Below are positions 1-9,153 of a stretch of DNA of 39,341 bases, one piece after another. Under the pieces are notes generated by a model. The model saw nothing but the letters and a program-made list of their open reading frames with translations. It was not told the origin of the DNA and ran no database searches. The stretch is from contig JBDTVE010000065.1 in NCBI GenBank assembly GCA_040007355.1, forward strand, positions 1 to 39,341, read 5' to 3'. Made by a program: the position numbers and the translations under genes. How positions within the stretch are numbered: position 1 is the first letter of the stretch; every line of letters starts with the position of its first letter. This stretch comes from JACMLD01 sp040007355. Its GTDB lineage: Bacteria; Bacteroidota; Bacteroidia; Chitinophagales; Chitinophagaceae.

Positions 1-1
1 G

Positions 2-193
2 TTCAGTGAACTTTGGAAAAATTGCGTTCACATAGACGCCAACCAGGGCGGGATTTTGATGGCGCCGTACGGGCGCTACAGCAACTGGCACCTTATACCA
101 TTCAATTTTGTGAACAGCCCATGCGTCACTGGAACGACCACCGGTTACCCGCGCTTCGGAAACTTTAGCCTGACAGGCTATGAGACCGCATAG
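2..193 (+). CDS. 3' end of an unidentified protein (partial)
   Basis: An open frame enters from the left edge and runs 63 codons to a TAG at 191-193. The visible C-terminus is rich in aromatic residues, Gly, Asn and Thr (for example YGRYSNWHLIPFNF), contains two cysteines and ends GYETA. It has no T9SS sorting domain and no recognisable motif, so I cannot name it. Codon choice resembles the neighbouring genes and the frame has no interruption, which is why I take it as real. It converges on the minus-strand AIM24-like gene that ends at 310. Confidence 0.5.
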   Translation, partial: FSELWKNCVHIDANQGGILMAPYGRYSNWHLIPFNFVNSPCVTGTTTGYPRFGNFSLTGYETA

Positions 194-274
194 TAAAAGA
201 ATTAAACGGATTATCACGGGGCAGGTCCTTCCTATGGTAAGGATGATAAGGATGGGGAGTCAGGATGACAAAAA

Positions 275-296
275 TTTGGATCCTCGGGATCCCAAA
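275..296. terminator. imperfect inverted repeat between convergent genes
   Basis: TTTGGATCC at 275-283 faces GGATCCCAAA at 287-296, with one bulged base and a 3-nt loop. It lies between two convergent genes, where a bidirectional terminator would be expected. There is only a short A/T run on each side, so termination is an inference. Confidence 0.3.
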
Positions 297-309
297 TAAT
301 TGGTTCGCG

Positions 310-1110
310 CTAAAATCCGTCTCCATCCAATAGATTGCCCAGTCCGCCCAGGATGCTTCCTTCTTCTTTTCTTTTTCCAAACTGTGGGCTGTAAGAAATG
401 ATCTTGCTGGCTAAACGGCTAATGGGCAGGGATTGCAGCCATACTTTACCCGGCCCGCGCAATACCGCAAAGAACAGGCCTTCGCCGCCAAAGATCCAAT
501 TGCGTACACCCTTTATCATTTCAATATCAAAATCAATTCCGCCGGTATAGGCCACCACGCACCCCGTGTCTACCCTTAACAATTCGCCGGGCTGTAATGT
601 CTTCTCCATCACATAACCACCGGCGTGTACAAAGGCCATTCCATCGCCCTCTAATCTTTCCATGATAAAACCCTCCCCACCAAAAATGCCGGTGCCCAGT
701 TTACGCTGGAAGGCAATGCCAATGCTCACGCCTTTGGCAGCGCAGAGGAAAGCATCTTTTTGTGCTATGATGATGCCGCCCAGTTGCTGCAAATCAAGCG
801 GTATCACCTTGCCGGTATAGGGTGCGGCAAAGCTTACTTTTCTTTTGCCGGCGCCGGTATTGGTAAAAGCAGTCATAAAAAGACTCTCCCCTACCAGGAT
901 GCGTTTGCCGGCTGAAAATAACTTGTCCAAAAGACCGCCGCCCTGTTGCCTGGAACCATCCCCAAAAATGCTTTGCATCACAATATTATCGTCCATCATC
1001 ATAAACGCCCCGCTTTCCGCGATGGCGGTTTCATTGGGGTCCAGTTCTATTTCAACAAACTGCAATTCCTCTCCGTATATCTTGTAATCAATTTCATGAT
1101 TGTTTCTCAT
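310..1110 (-). CDS. TIGR00266 / AIM24 family protein
   Basis: This 266-residue protein matches the AIM24/TIGR00266 family, glycine-rich beta-strand proteins of unknown biochemical function found in bacteria and yeast mitochondria. Characteristic pieces are GESLFMTAFTN (about residue 74), the run GTGIFGGEGFIMERLEGDG (about 138-156), and a later GGEGLFF followed by a VWLQSLPISRLA segment near the C-terminus. Length is normal for the family and no signal peptide or membrane segment is seen. The gene stands alone: a strong hairpin at 1222-1246 separates it from the efflux operon upstream on the same strand. The family assignment is firm; the role is unknown. Confidence 0.9.
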   Translation of the reverse strand: MRNNHEIDYKIYGEELQFVEIELDPNETAIAESGAFMMMDDNIVMQSIFGDGSRQQGGGLLDKLFSAGKRILVGESLFMTAFTNTGAGKRKVSFAAPYTGKVIPLDLQQLGGIIIAQKDAFLCAAKGVSIGIAFQRKLGTGIFGGEGFIMERLEGDGMAFVHAGGYVMEKTLQPGELLRVDTGCVVAYTGGIDFDIEMIKGVRNWIFGGEGLFFAVLRGPGKVWLQSLPISRLASKIISYSPQFGKRKEEGSILGGLGNLLDGDGF

Positions 1111-1221
1111 GGCTGTACAATTTTTTATGAAGTTAAAAAAGACTATGGCTTTTCTGCCAGGGTAAAATGATGAGCGGACAGGAACACCCCGCCTCCTGTA
1201 CCAGACAGCCGGTTAACAGAA

Positions 1222-1246
1222 ACCCGCCCCGGAAAACGGGGCGGGT
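1222..1246 (-). terminator. terminator of the RND efflux operon
   Basis: ACCCGCCCCG (1222-1231) and CGGGGCGGGT (1237-1246) form a perfect 10-bp GC-rich stem with a 5-nt loop, about 40 nt past the stop codon of the RND permease. Read on the minus strand it is followed by TTTCTGTTAA, so the U-tract is short. It should insulate the AIM24-like gene from the efflux operon. Confidence 0.75.
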
Positions 1247-1286
1247 AATTACTATATCCTGTCTTTCACTCAAACTCATCTATTTA

Positions 1287-4200
1287 TTAAAACCAACTTC
1301 CAACAAATGCTTCGTTTACCGGTTTACCCGCCAGTTTCCTGCGTCTGCGCGATACATCAACGCGGTGCATCACCCAGGCCACGAGCATCAGGGGCATAAA
1401 GAGAAAAATCATCGGCGGTATGCCCAGAAAGGAAATCCATTTCCCCCCAAACGTTCTTCTCATGGGTCTTCTCAGGCGTTCGGCAATCAAATACATACCC
1501 GGCACCATGAACAGCGTCATAAAGAACGCAAAGGCCAACCCGAAGATAATGGTCCAGCTCAATGGTTTCCAGAATGCCACGTTGTCTCCACCAAGAAAGA
1601 TATGCGGGTTCAGCTCAGAAAACAGGGTCACAAAATTAATATTAAAACCAACCGCAATGGGTATAAAGGCCAGGATGGCGGCTACTGCCGTCAGCAATAC
1701 CGGGATGATACGCGTTTTACCTGCCTGGATAACGGCTTCCTTTGTTTTCATACCCCTGGAACGCAGCTCATCGGCAAATTCAATTACCAGGATGCCGTTC
1801 TTTACCACGATCCCGGCGAGACCTACAATGCCCAGACCGGTCATCAGCACAGAAACTTCTATGCCGGTGATTGCAAAACCCAGGAACACGCCTATGATGC
1901 TGAACACAATTTCAGTTAAGATAATAATTGGTTTGCTTATGGAATTGAACTGTGCCACCAGCACCACCAATATCAGCATCAAAGCAATGGCCAGGGCTTT
2001 CAACAAAAAGGCGCCGGTCTCTGCCTGTTGTTCGCCTTCCCCGGTTTGTTTAATGGTAACACCCTCACCCGTTTTTTTAAAATTGGCGATGTCTTTGGCA
2101 ATCTGTGCATTGACTGCAGTAGCATTATAACCCTGGGTGGTTAACACATTGGAGCGAAGCGTAATCACTCTTTTCTGGTTTTTTCGTTTAACACTGCCCA
2201 GTGTATTGGTTGGCTCTACCGTTACCAATGAACCGATGGGTATGCTTTTGATGGCTCCGCCGCTGGCAATATCGCGGAAGGAGACTCGCATGTTCAACAG
2301 GTTGGTAAGGCTCTGGCGCTGCAGTTCATTGTTGCGCAACTGTATTTTATATTCGTCTTTGCCTTCCTTTATTTTGGACACCTCTTTACCAAACAACGCC
2401 GTGCGCACTTCCTGACCTATCTGGCTGGATGACACCCCTTCTATCAGCGCACGCTCACGGTTAACAGTAAGTGTAATCTCTGGGTTGGTAAGGTCAACAT
2501 CCATTTTCAGTTCTTCTACACCGGGCACCTGTATGGAGTCCAGGTAGTTTTTCAGGCTGGTAGCCGTTTTAATGAGTGCATCAAAGTCTTCGCTGGCAAT
2601 TTCCAGGTTCACCGGTGGGTCGGTGGGCGGGCCACCGCTTTCCTGGTCAACGCTTATCTCGCTGCCGGGGATACCGTTCATAACAGCGCGTATTTTATCC
2701 AGATAGGGTTTGGTAGACACCCCATTTCTTTTTTCATACTCTACAAAAGATACCTGCACACGACCCAGTTCACTGCGGGTGCTGCGATCGCCGGAGGCGG
2801 GGTCACTGGCGCCAATGGCAACGTTGCTGATAACACTTTCCACCAGCGGGTTATGGTGACCGTTGTCAGTGCCCAATACTTTATTTACACGGGCTTCCAG
2901 TATGCGGGTAATAGAATCCGTATATTCTACATTGGTGCCCACCGGTAATTTCAGATAAACATATACCTGGTTGGGATCGGCTTTTGGAAAAAACACCACA
3001 CCCACCCGTCCTGAACTTATCGAAAAAGAAAATATCAGGAATGACAGGATCAGCAAACCAAATGTGCCCAGCAGCAGGGTCACAGGTCTCCAGCCTTTCA
3101 ATGCCCATCTTAACAGGCTTTCATAATGCCCCATTATCCAGGGTAGCACCTTATTTTGAAAGCTGTGGATGGCGCCATCCAGCACATAACGGTTCAGCAG
3201 GATCATCAGCATAAGGAAGATCAGCAGGTTGCCCAAAAACGTGGCGCCCGCCAGGTCCAGTAAAACGCCGGCTGCCAGCGGAAGCCAGAAAGAAGCTTTT
3301 TTAAAGATGGCGCTTTTGGCCTCCTTCTCCCCCTCGGGGTGGTTCATAAAATCCACTGCGAATACCGGGTTCATGATAAAGGCAACTATTAACGAAGCGG
3401 CCAGTGTAAAAATGAGCATGGTAGGCAGGTAGATCATAAACTTACCAATGATACCAGGCCAGAACAACAACGGGAAAAAAGGCGCCAGCATGGTTAAGGT
3501 TCCGGCCAGCACCGGTACAAACACTTCACCCGCAGCCATCTTAGCTGCAATATTGGTATTTAATTTTCCGCGGCCCTCTGTAAAGATGCGGTGTGTATTT
3601 TCGATTACCACAATAGCATCATCTACTATAATACCCAACGCAAACAACAGTGCAAACAGCACCATAAAATTTAACGTAACATGCGACCCCACAATTAAAT
3701 CCGCCGCCGGCAGAAATACAAAGGCCACAAACATGCTGAGTGGTACAGACAACGCAACAAAAAATGCATTGGTAACACCCATAAAAAACATCAGTACAAT
3801 CAATACCAGCAAAAAGCCAATCACAATGGAGTTTACCAGGTCTTTGAAAGAGGCTTTTGTTTTAATGCTTTGGTCGCCGGTAACAACTGCTTTTAAATCT
3901 TTGGGAAACAGAACGCCTCTTGATTCTTCCACTGCTTTCTGTACAGCTTCGCTGGTTTCAATCAGGTTTTCACCGCTGCGTTTGATGATGTTCAGCGTAA
4001 CCACATTTTTGCCATCCAGGCGAGCATAGCTTTCCCGCTCCTTGGTGGTATCTTTTATAACGGCGATGTCTTTAAGATATACGGGTGCACCACTGGTATT
4101 GCGCACCAGTATTTTTTCGATATCCGCCGCGGTTTTTAGCTGCCCTTTCAGCTGAAGGGTGCGTTTCATATTGCCTACATCCAGCAGACCGCCGGATATA

Positions 4201-4880
4201 TCCATGTTCTCGCGTGATACGGCATTGCTGATATCGTCGAACGTAACATTTGCACTCTGCATGCGGTAGTTGTCTACATTTATCTGGAACTCGCGTTCGG
4301 GTGCACCCACCACATCAATACGGTTAATCTGCGGCAGGTCTTCCAGCCGGTCTTTCAGGTCATCCGAGAATTTTTTCAGTTTCTGCAAATCATAGTCGCC
4401 GCTCAGGTTCACGTACATAATGGGCTGGTCGCTCAGGTTCACTTCCAGCGCCGTAGGCTCCTGGGTAAGATCGGTAGGCAGATCCTGCTTGGCCTTGTCT
4501 ATGGCGTCCTTTACTTTCTGCAACCCAATTTCCGTTTTTACATCCGTGTCAAATTCCACAATGATGGCGGAATAGTCCTGTTGCGAAGTGCTGGTAAATT
4601 TTTTGATCTTGGCACCGGTAATACCTTTGATTTGTTTTTCAATAGGCCGGGTCACCAGGTTTTCCATGTCTTTTGGCGAATTACCTACATAAATCGTTTG
4701 TACATAAATGGTAGGTATTACTATATCCGGGAACTGTTCCTTAGGAAGGGTTAGGAACTGATAGATACCGGCCAGGCTGATAAACAGCATCACCAGGTAA
4801 ATAAACGTTTTGTTCCCAATGCTCCAGCTGGTAGGTTTAAACTCCTTTATTTTTTTTCTAATATTATCTATTGCGCTCAT
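1287..4880 (-). CDS. efflux RND transporter permease (AcrB/HAE1-like)
   Basis: This is the proton-driven inner-membrane pump of a tripartite efflux system. The 1197 residues show the RND layout: TM1 at about 24-44, a large periplasmic loop, TM helices from about 350 to 505, a second periplasmic loop, and TM helices after about 960. Proton-relay residues are present: Asp420-Asp421 in GIIVDDAIVVIEN (TM4) and Lys1027 in AGIVVKNGILVIEF (TM10). It is roughly 130-150 residues longer than AcrB. One excess is an insert after TM6 (about 510-580) with an added hydrophobic stretch (about 533-562); the other is a C-terminal extension (about 1140-1197) with one more hydrophobic helix and a basic tail. It is the last gene of a tetR-tolC-adaptor-permease operon. 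Substrate is unknown. Confidence 0.95.
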   Translation of the reverse strand: MSAIDNIRKKIKEFKPTSWSIGNKTFIYLVMLFISLAGIYQFLTLPKEQFPDIVIPTIYVQTIYVGNSPKDMENLVTRPIEKQIKGITGAKIKKFTSTSQQDYSAIIVEFDTDVKTEIGLQKVKDAIDKAKQDLPTDLTQEPTALEVNLSDQPIMYVNLSGDYDLQKLKKFSDDLKDRLEDLPQINRIDVVGAPEREFQINVDNYRMQSANVTFDDISNAVSRENMDISGGLLDVGNMKRTLQLKGQLKTAADIEKILVRNTSGAPVYLKDIAVIKDTTKERESYARLDGKNVVTLNIIKRSGENLIETSEAVQKAVEESRGVLFPKDLKAVVTGDQSIKTKASFKDLVNSIVIGFLLVLIVLMFFMGVTNAFFVALSVPLSMFVAFVFLPAADLIVGSHVTLNFMVLFALLFALGIIVDDAIVVIENTHRIFTEGRGKLNTNIAAKMAAGEVFVPVLAGTLTMLAPFFPLLFWPGIIGKFMIYLPTMLIFTLAASLIVAFIMNPVFAVDFMNHPEGEKEAKSAIFKKASFWLPLAAGVLLDLAGATFLGNLLIFLMLMILLNRYVLDGAIHSFQNKVLPWIMGHYESLLRWALKGWRPVTLLLGTFGLLILSFLIFSFSISSGRVGVVFFPKADPNQVYVYLKLPVGTNVEYTDSITRILEARVNKVLGTDNGHHNPLVESVISNVAIGASDPASGDRSTRSELGRVQVSFVEYEKRNGVSTKPYLDKIRAVMNGIPGSEISVDQESGGPPTDPPVNLEIASEDFDALIKTATSLKNYLDSIQVPGVEELKMDVDLTNPEITLTVNRERALIEGVSSSQIGQEVRTALFGKEVSKIKEGKDEYKIQLRNNELQRQSLTNLLNMRVSFRDIASGGAIKSIPIGSLVTVEPTNTLGSVKRKNQKRVITLRSNVLTTQGYNATAVNAQIAKDIANFKKTGEGVTIKQTGEGEQQAETGAFLLKALAIALMLILVVLVAQFNSISKPIIILTEIVFSIIGVFLGFAITGIEVSVLMTGLGIVGLAGIVVKNGILVIEFADELRSRGMKTKEAVIQAGKTRIIPVLLTAVAAILAFIPIAVGFNINFVTLFSELNPHIFLGGDNVAFWKPLSWTIIFGLAFAFFMTLFMVPGMYLIAERLRRPMRRTFGGKWISFLGIPPMIFLFMPLMLVAWVMHRVDVSRRRRKLAGKPVNEAFVGSWF

Positions 4881-4983
4881 ACAGTTATTTTAATAGATGT
4901 ATCATCTGTTGTTCTAAATGGCAGCCATGGGTATAGCTCTTTGTTTTGCAATTGGCTGCACGCCGGGGCTGGGCCGGATTGTA

Positions 4984-6198
4984 TTATTTGGTGTCGGTAG
5001 TCAGCAGCTGTCCCTCATATAGGCTCTGGAATCCGTCGGTTACTATCGTGTCGCCGATTTGTAACCCGCTTTTTATTTCCATTTTATCTCCGTAGAACTG
5101 GCCAATTTCCACGGTTTTTTTCCGGGCGATGGTCTTGCCGTTTTCTTTTACTGCCGTCATTACAAATTTGCCTTTTTCATCGCTCTGTATGGTGTTTACA
5201 GGTACGATAATGGTATTACTCACATTGTAATCCTGTATCCGCATCAGTGCAATCTGGTTGGGGCGCAGGTCTTTGCCGGCCGGTATTTTTGCTTCTACAA
5301 AAAAGCTGCGGTTAATGGGGTCAATGGATTTACCGGCCACGCTCACCACGGCGTCGATGTTTTTATTAATATCCGGCAGGGTTATTTTCACTTTGCTGCC
5401 CACTTTTACTTTTCCAAGATAGTTTTCAGGAATCTGTACGGTAGCCTTTAAATTGCTGTTGTTTACAACCACCAGCTGGGGAGCGGTTCCCTGCACACCC
5501 GAAAATACTTCACCCACCCGGATATTAACCGTTTCTGCCGCGCCGTTCACATCACTTACAATATTGGTAAACTGCAGTTGTTCCTTGGTTATTTTCAATT
5601 GCTCTTGTGCAGTCTTTAGCTGGTTCTCCGCGGCCTGTACATTGTTTTTGGCGCTGATCAGTTGCACTTCGGTGCCAATGCTCTGGTCCCATAGATTCTT
5701 TTGGCGCTGGTACAGGTTTTGTGCATAGGCCAGCTGGGTTTTAATGGTTTCCAGGCCCTGTTCGGCAGCCACTACGCTTAGACGGGCAACGGCATCATCC
5801 AGTTTCAGCAACACCTGCCCTTTTCTTACCTTGTCGCCACGTTTAACATACACGGCTTTTACCACACCACCGCTTCCATTACGGGGAGCTATATACGAAG
5901 TATTCTGCGATTCAATTTTCCCCTGCAGATCTATATAGTGGATAAAATTTTCCGGTTTAATGACGTCCAGGATCACCAGTTTGGCTTTTTCGGCTTTAGC
6001 TGCAGCCGTGTCTATTTTGGCGATTTCATCTTCCAGTGTTTTTTGCTGGTCTTTTAATTGCTGCAATTGCGCTTTTTTATCGGCCAGTGAAGCATTTTTT
6101 TCTTTGGAGCTGCTGCCGCAGGATGCCAGTACAAGTACCCACACGGCCAGGAATGAAAGGTTGAAGATCCGTTGCATGTAATTATGTTTTGAGGTCAT
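4984..6198 (-). CDS. RND efflux periplasmic adaptor (membrane fusion protein), lipoprotein
   Basis: This 404-residue adaptor would bridge the RND pump and the TolC-type channel. The N-terminus is a lipoprotein signal with lipobox LASC (Cys27), so the mature protein is probably lipid-anchored. A charged heptad-like stretch (about 32-66) precedes the barrel-sandwich half-motif GGVVKAVYVKRGDKVRKGQVLL. A coiled-coil hairpin follows at about 140-210, then a beta-barrel and membrane-proximal domain. An alternative start at 6177 (MQRIFNLS) would still give a complete signal peptide. It sits 25 nt downstream of tolC and 103 nt upstream of the permease, all in one direction. The assignment is firm; the substrate is unknown. 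Confidence 0.93.
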   Translation of the reverse strand: MTSKHNYMQRIFNLSFLAVWVLVLASCGSSSKEKNASLADKKAQLQQLKDQQKTLEDEIAKIDTAAAKAEKAKLVILDVIKPENFIHYIDLQGKIESQNTSYIAPRNGSGGVVKAVYVKRGDKVRKGQVLLKLDDAVARLSVVAAEQGLETIKTQLAYAQNLYQRQKNLWDQSIGTEVQLISAKNNVQAAENQLKTAQEQLKITKEQLQFTNIVSDVNGAAETVNIRVGEVFSGVQGTAPQLVVVNNSNLKATVQIPENYLGKVKVGSKVKITLPDINKNIDAVVSVAGKSIDPINRSFFVEAKIPAGKDLRPNQIALMRIQDYNVSNTIIVPVNTIQSDEKGKFVMTAVKENGKTIARKKTVEIGQFYGDKMEIKSGLQIGDTIVTDGFQSLYEGQLLTTDTK

Positions 6199-6223
6199 GG
6201 TATATTCGAAAAAAGGTTAAAAA

Positions 6224-7558
6224 TTAAAGTTTACCGGTAGCTTTCATAAAGTCTACTTTGGCAATAATGGAATTGTACAATGAATTGATATAATTGGTTT
6301 GAGCAGTTTTCAGGTCCGTCTGCGCCTGGTTAATTTCCGTCTGGCTGCCGGTACCGGCTTCAAATTTCTTTTTTGTCTGCTGGTAAACATTTTCAGCCAG
6401 GGTCATATTTTTTTTCTGGTAGCCAAGGCTAGACAGGGCCGAATTAAAATTGTTCCTGGCTGTTTCCACTTCATTGTCTATGCTGTTTTTGAGAGCTTCC
6501 TGCTGGTTAACTGATTGCTGAAGTACAAGTTTTGCTTTGGCAATCCGGGCATTGGCAGAAAAGCCTGTAAAGATGGGTATGTTCAGGTTCAGCGTAAAAG
6601 CAGAAATGCCAAACCAATCTTCGTTATTTAAGAAATTGAATTTATTGCGCTGAGCATTTTTATTATAGTATCCGTTTAGAGCAAGCGTAGGCAGTTTAGC
6701 CATTTTATACCGCTGCACATCATAGCCGTTCAGCTTTACACCCAAGCTGGCGGCCTGGTATTCCAGGCGTTGGTTATAGTCAAAGCTGCCCATGTCCGGT
6801 ATGCCCTGTGTAACCTGATCGTCGGTTAAGCTATCGGTTAAGAGCAGTGAATCTTTAACGGGCATCCCCATCAGCACTTTGAGTCCCAGGTACCCGTTGG
6901 CTACCTGGTTTAAGGCGTTTGTTTTTTCCGTTTGCAGGTTGGCCACCTGTACCGCAATTTTGTCCATATCCAGTTTTTCTGCAAACCCGTTATCGTACAT
7001 CACTTTCGTGTCGTGCTGCAATTTGTTCAGCAGTTCAAGGTTTGCGTCCAGCAGTTCAATCTGCGTTTTGCTTACCAGTAGCTGGTAGTATATTTTATAG
7101 ATATTGGCTTTTATGTTTTCTGCTGTTACCGCTGCTGTTTTTTCCTGGTACTCAATCAGGGTATTCCTGGCTTTTAGCCCGGTAAATATGGTTCCATCGA
7201 ACAGGATCTGGCTTAACGACACGCCGCCTGTGGCATTCCATTTTACGCCAAAAGGTAATTCTTCAAAAGTGCCGGGTGCGCCGCCAAAGAACTCGGCGGG
7301 AATAAGACTGATGGGCAATTTGGCATTATAAACAAGAGCGCCGGTAGCCTTAATCTGCGGGTATGCGCTGCCGGTTACTTCCCGGTTGGTTTGTTCCTGT
7401 ATCTGTATATCCAGCAGTGCATTCTTTACCTGCACATTATTTTTCTTTGCATAATCCAGGGTCTGTTGCAGGCTGAATGTGTGGGTTTCTTGCGCCAGGC
7501 CCGGCAAGGCCAGTAATATTAATCCAACCCAAGCTATCGTTTTATTTAATCTTTGCAT
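6224..7558 (-). CDS. TolC family outer membrane efflux protein
   Basis: The 444-residue protein has a signal peptide (cleavage near LPGLAQ, residue 23) and the two long helical repeats of outer-membrane efflux channels. Features are the opening FSLQQTLDYAKKNNVQVKNA, the SQILFDGTIFTGL strand segment, and the late GTGSQTEINQAQTDLKTAQ helix. It would form the trimeric exit duct for the RND pump encoded downstream. Its start codon overlaps the end of the tetR-type gene by 17 nt, which suggests translational coupling and one mRNA. Confidence 0.93.
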   Translation of the reverse strand: MQRLNKTIAWVGLILLALPGLAQETHTFSLQQTLDYAKKNNVQVKNALLDIQIQEQTNREVTGSAYPQIKATGALVYNAKLPISLIPAEFFGGAPGTFEELPFGVKWNATGGVSLSQILFDGTIFTGLKARNTLIEYQEKTAAVTAENIKANIYKIYYQLLVSKTQIELLDANLELLNKLQHDTKVMYDNGFAEKLDMDKIAVQVANLQTEKTNALNQVANGYLGLKVLMGMPVKDSLLLTDSLTDDQVTQGIPDMGSFDYNQRLEYQAASLGVKLNGYDVQRYKMAKLPTLALNGYYNKNAQRNKFNFLNNEDWFGISAFTLNLNIPIFTGFSANARIAKAKLVLQQSVNQQEALKNSIDNEVETARNNFNSALSSLGYQKKNMTLAENVYQQTKKKFEAGTGSQTEINQAQTDLKTAQTNYINSLYNSIIAKVDFMKATGKL

Positions 7559-8189
7559 CGCTTACAATTTTTTTGATTCTTTCTTGTTTGTATTTTAAAA
7601 TCAGTTTATGCCCTTTCAGATTCACCAGGCCGAATAAATAATGGAGGATGATTTCTGCTTCAATCTCAGCCAGGTTGTGTTTTACCTTGGCCTGGAAGTT
7701 GGGGTTAAAAGGGATCATGACAATTTCCACGCGGAAACGGGATATGATGTCTATATTAATGTCGTCCCGGTAAAGTCCCTCACGGATGCCGCGAACCAGG
7801 TTATTACGGATAACATTGTACAAGTAATCGTTTTTATGTTTGAGAAATTTCTGGAAAGCCGCCGGGTGGTATTTTTCCAAGTCGTATAAAACGGAGGCAT
7901 TCATGGAACGAAACATTTCCAACACCATGTCCATGGCCAGGAAAAGCTCGTGAACCGCATTTTCAGAATCGTTGATGTCGGTCTGGCAACAGGCTTCATT
8001 GTGGTTTATCTCGTTTGCAATCACCGCATCTACCAGTTCGTCTTTATCCGCATAGTATTGGTAAATAGTCTTTTTGCTCATACCCAGTTGGTTGGCAATA
8101 TCATCCATGCTCACGCTGCGCACTCCGTATTTCATGAATAAGTCGCCCGCGTGTTGTTTGATGCGCTCTTTATTGTCTATTTCTCCCAT
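7542..8189 (-). CDS. TetR/AcrR family repressor, first gene of the RND operon
   Basis: The 215-residue protein carries an N-terminal TetR DNA-binding domain: KERIKQHAGDLF, then VSMDDIANQLGMSKKTIYQYYADKDELV (helix-turn-helix at about residues 27-54), followed by a helical ligand-binding region. I start it at 8189 (MGEIDNK). An in-frame ATG at 8237 lies upstream of the -33 box and inside the operator palindrome, so it would not be in the mRNA. Being the first gene of the operon with an inverted repeat over its promoter, it probably represses itself and the three efflux genes and is released by a pump substrate. That regulation is inferred. Confidence 0.92.
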   Translation of the reverse strand: MGEIDNKERIKQHAGDLFMKYGVRSVSMDDIANQLGMSKKTIYQYYADKDELVDAVIANEINHNEACCQTDINDSENAVHELFLAMDMVLEMFRSMNASVLYDLEKYHPAAFQKFLKHKNDYLYNVIRNNLVRGIREGLYRDDINIDIISRFRVEIVMIPFNPNFQAKVKHNLAEIEAEIILHYLFGLVNLKGHKLILKYKQERIKKIVSDAKIK

Positions 8190-8198
8190 AATCAGACA

Positions 8199-8229
8199 CA
8201 AAACTACGGAAACTTTTTTTGTTACCAAA
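8199..8229 (-). promoter_or_regulatory. Bacteroidota promoter of the tetR-RND operon
   Basis: On the minus strand, a -33 TTTG (8229-8226) and a -7 TAGTTTTG (8206-8199) are separated by 19 bp. This fits the Bacteroidota sigma-ABfr consensus TTTG-N19-21-TAnnTTTG with no mismatch. The start codon is only 9 nt past the -7 box, so the leader would be about 4-6 nt. Confidence 0.75.
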
Positions 8230-8235
8230 GTTTCC
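8208..8235. promoter_or_regulatory. putative TetR operator (9-bp inverted repeat)
   Basis: GGAAACTTT (8208-8216) and AAAGTTTCC (8227-8235) are perfect inverted arms separated by 10 bp. The right arm covers the -33 box of the tetR-RND promoter and the left arm lies in its spacer. Position and symmetry fit the operator of the TetR-type protein encoded just downstream. Confidence 0.65.
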
Positions 8236-8381
8236 ATCCGCTTTTTTTGCCATTTATCAAGCAGTCGCTAACAAGTGTTCATGAAAATACGGTCGCAAAA
8301 ACCCGAAATAACAAGAACGGGGCTATAAATGATTTTTTTGTATGATCTTCGCCGTTCACGGTTTTATTATACCTTACCAAT

Positions 8382-9029
8382 ATGATCTTATCACGCCGTA
8401 ACCAGTGGCGCTGGGGAAAAGTACTGCAATACCTGATACAGGGTCTGCTGGTGACAGCCCCCGTGGCTATCACGCTGTACCTTATCTACTGGTTTGTATC
8501 GTCGGTAGACAGTTGGTTGCCCATATTTACCGTAAAAGATGTAGACGGGCGGATCATTAACCGCAACTATGGGTTGGGTTTTGTGGTGATTATCGCAGCG
8601 CTTATTTTAATCGGATTCCTGAGCTCCAATTTTTTAACCAGCCGTATCTTCAGTCTGTTCGACCGGTGGCTGGAGCGCACGCCCGGTATTAAATTTATCT
8701 ATTCTTCCATCAAGGATTTTTTTGAGGCTTTTGCCGGTAATAAACGCAAGTTTAAAAAAGCCGTGCTGGTAAGCATCTTTCAACCCGATGTTTTTCAACT
8801 GGGATTTATTACGGATGAAGATGCCAGTGAGTTTGGCCTGGTAGGGTATGTTTCTGTTTATGTACCCAATTCATATGCGGTAACGGGCCAGTTGTACATG
8901 GTGGCAAAACACAGGGTCAGGATACTCGAGGATCTAAGCCCTTCCGATGTGCTGAAATACGCCATCAGCGGGGGCGTGGCGGAAGTGGAAGAGGACAGGC
9001 ATGAGCATCCTGCCAAAGAAAGTTCATAA
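8382..9029 (+). CDS. DUF502 family membrane protein
   Basis: The 215-residue protein has the DUF502 pattern. A first membrane helix (about 18-40, GLLVTAPVAITLYLIYWFV) is followed by a short loop, a second helix (about 60-82) and the conserved TPGIKFIYSSIKDFFEAF. A soluble beta-rich C-terminal part then contains the SVYVPNSYAVTGQLYMV segment. Function is unknown in bacteria, although plant homologues are linked to membrane trafficking. It is transcribed away from the tetR-RND operon. Family assignment is firm. Confidence 0.9.
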   Translation: MILSRRNQWRWGKVLQYLIQGLLVTAPVAITLYLIYWFVSSVDSWLPIFTVKDVDGRIINRNYGLGFVVIIAALILIGFLSSNFLTSRIFSLFDRWLERTPGIKFIYSSIKDFFEAFAGNKRKFKKAVLVSIFQPDVFQLGFITDEDASEFGLVGYVSVYVPNSYAVTGQLYMVAKHRVRILEDLSPSDVLKYAISGGVAEVEEDRHEHPAKESS

Positions 9030-9153
9030 CAGCGCCGGCATGCAGCACAGCCTGCCCTCTATAAACACGCTGTCGCCATGTTTTGAACCGCAAACCGCAA
9101 CCGATCATACCCGGAAGATTTTACTTTATATAACCTTATCCAAATTAACAGCC

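Noticed and set aside
1167..1919. A 250-codon plus-strand open frame inside the RND permease gene
   Set aside because: It is antisense to a strongly supported RND permease, its translation is rich in His, Gln and Arg without a motif, and it crosses the operon terminator.
8187..8237. An upstream ATG (8237) for the tetR-type gene
   Set aside because: It lies upstream of the -33 box and inside the palindrome, and the extra residues have no family similarity; 8189 gives a normal TetR N-terminus.
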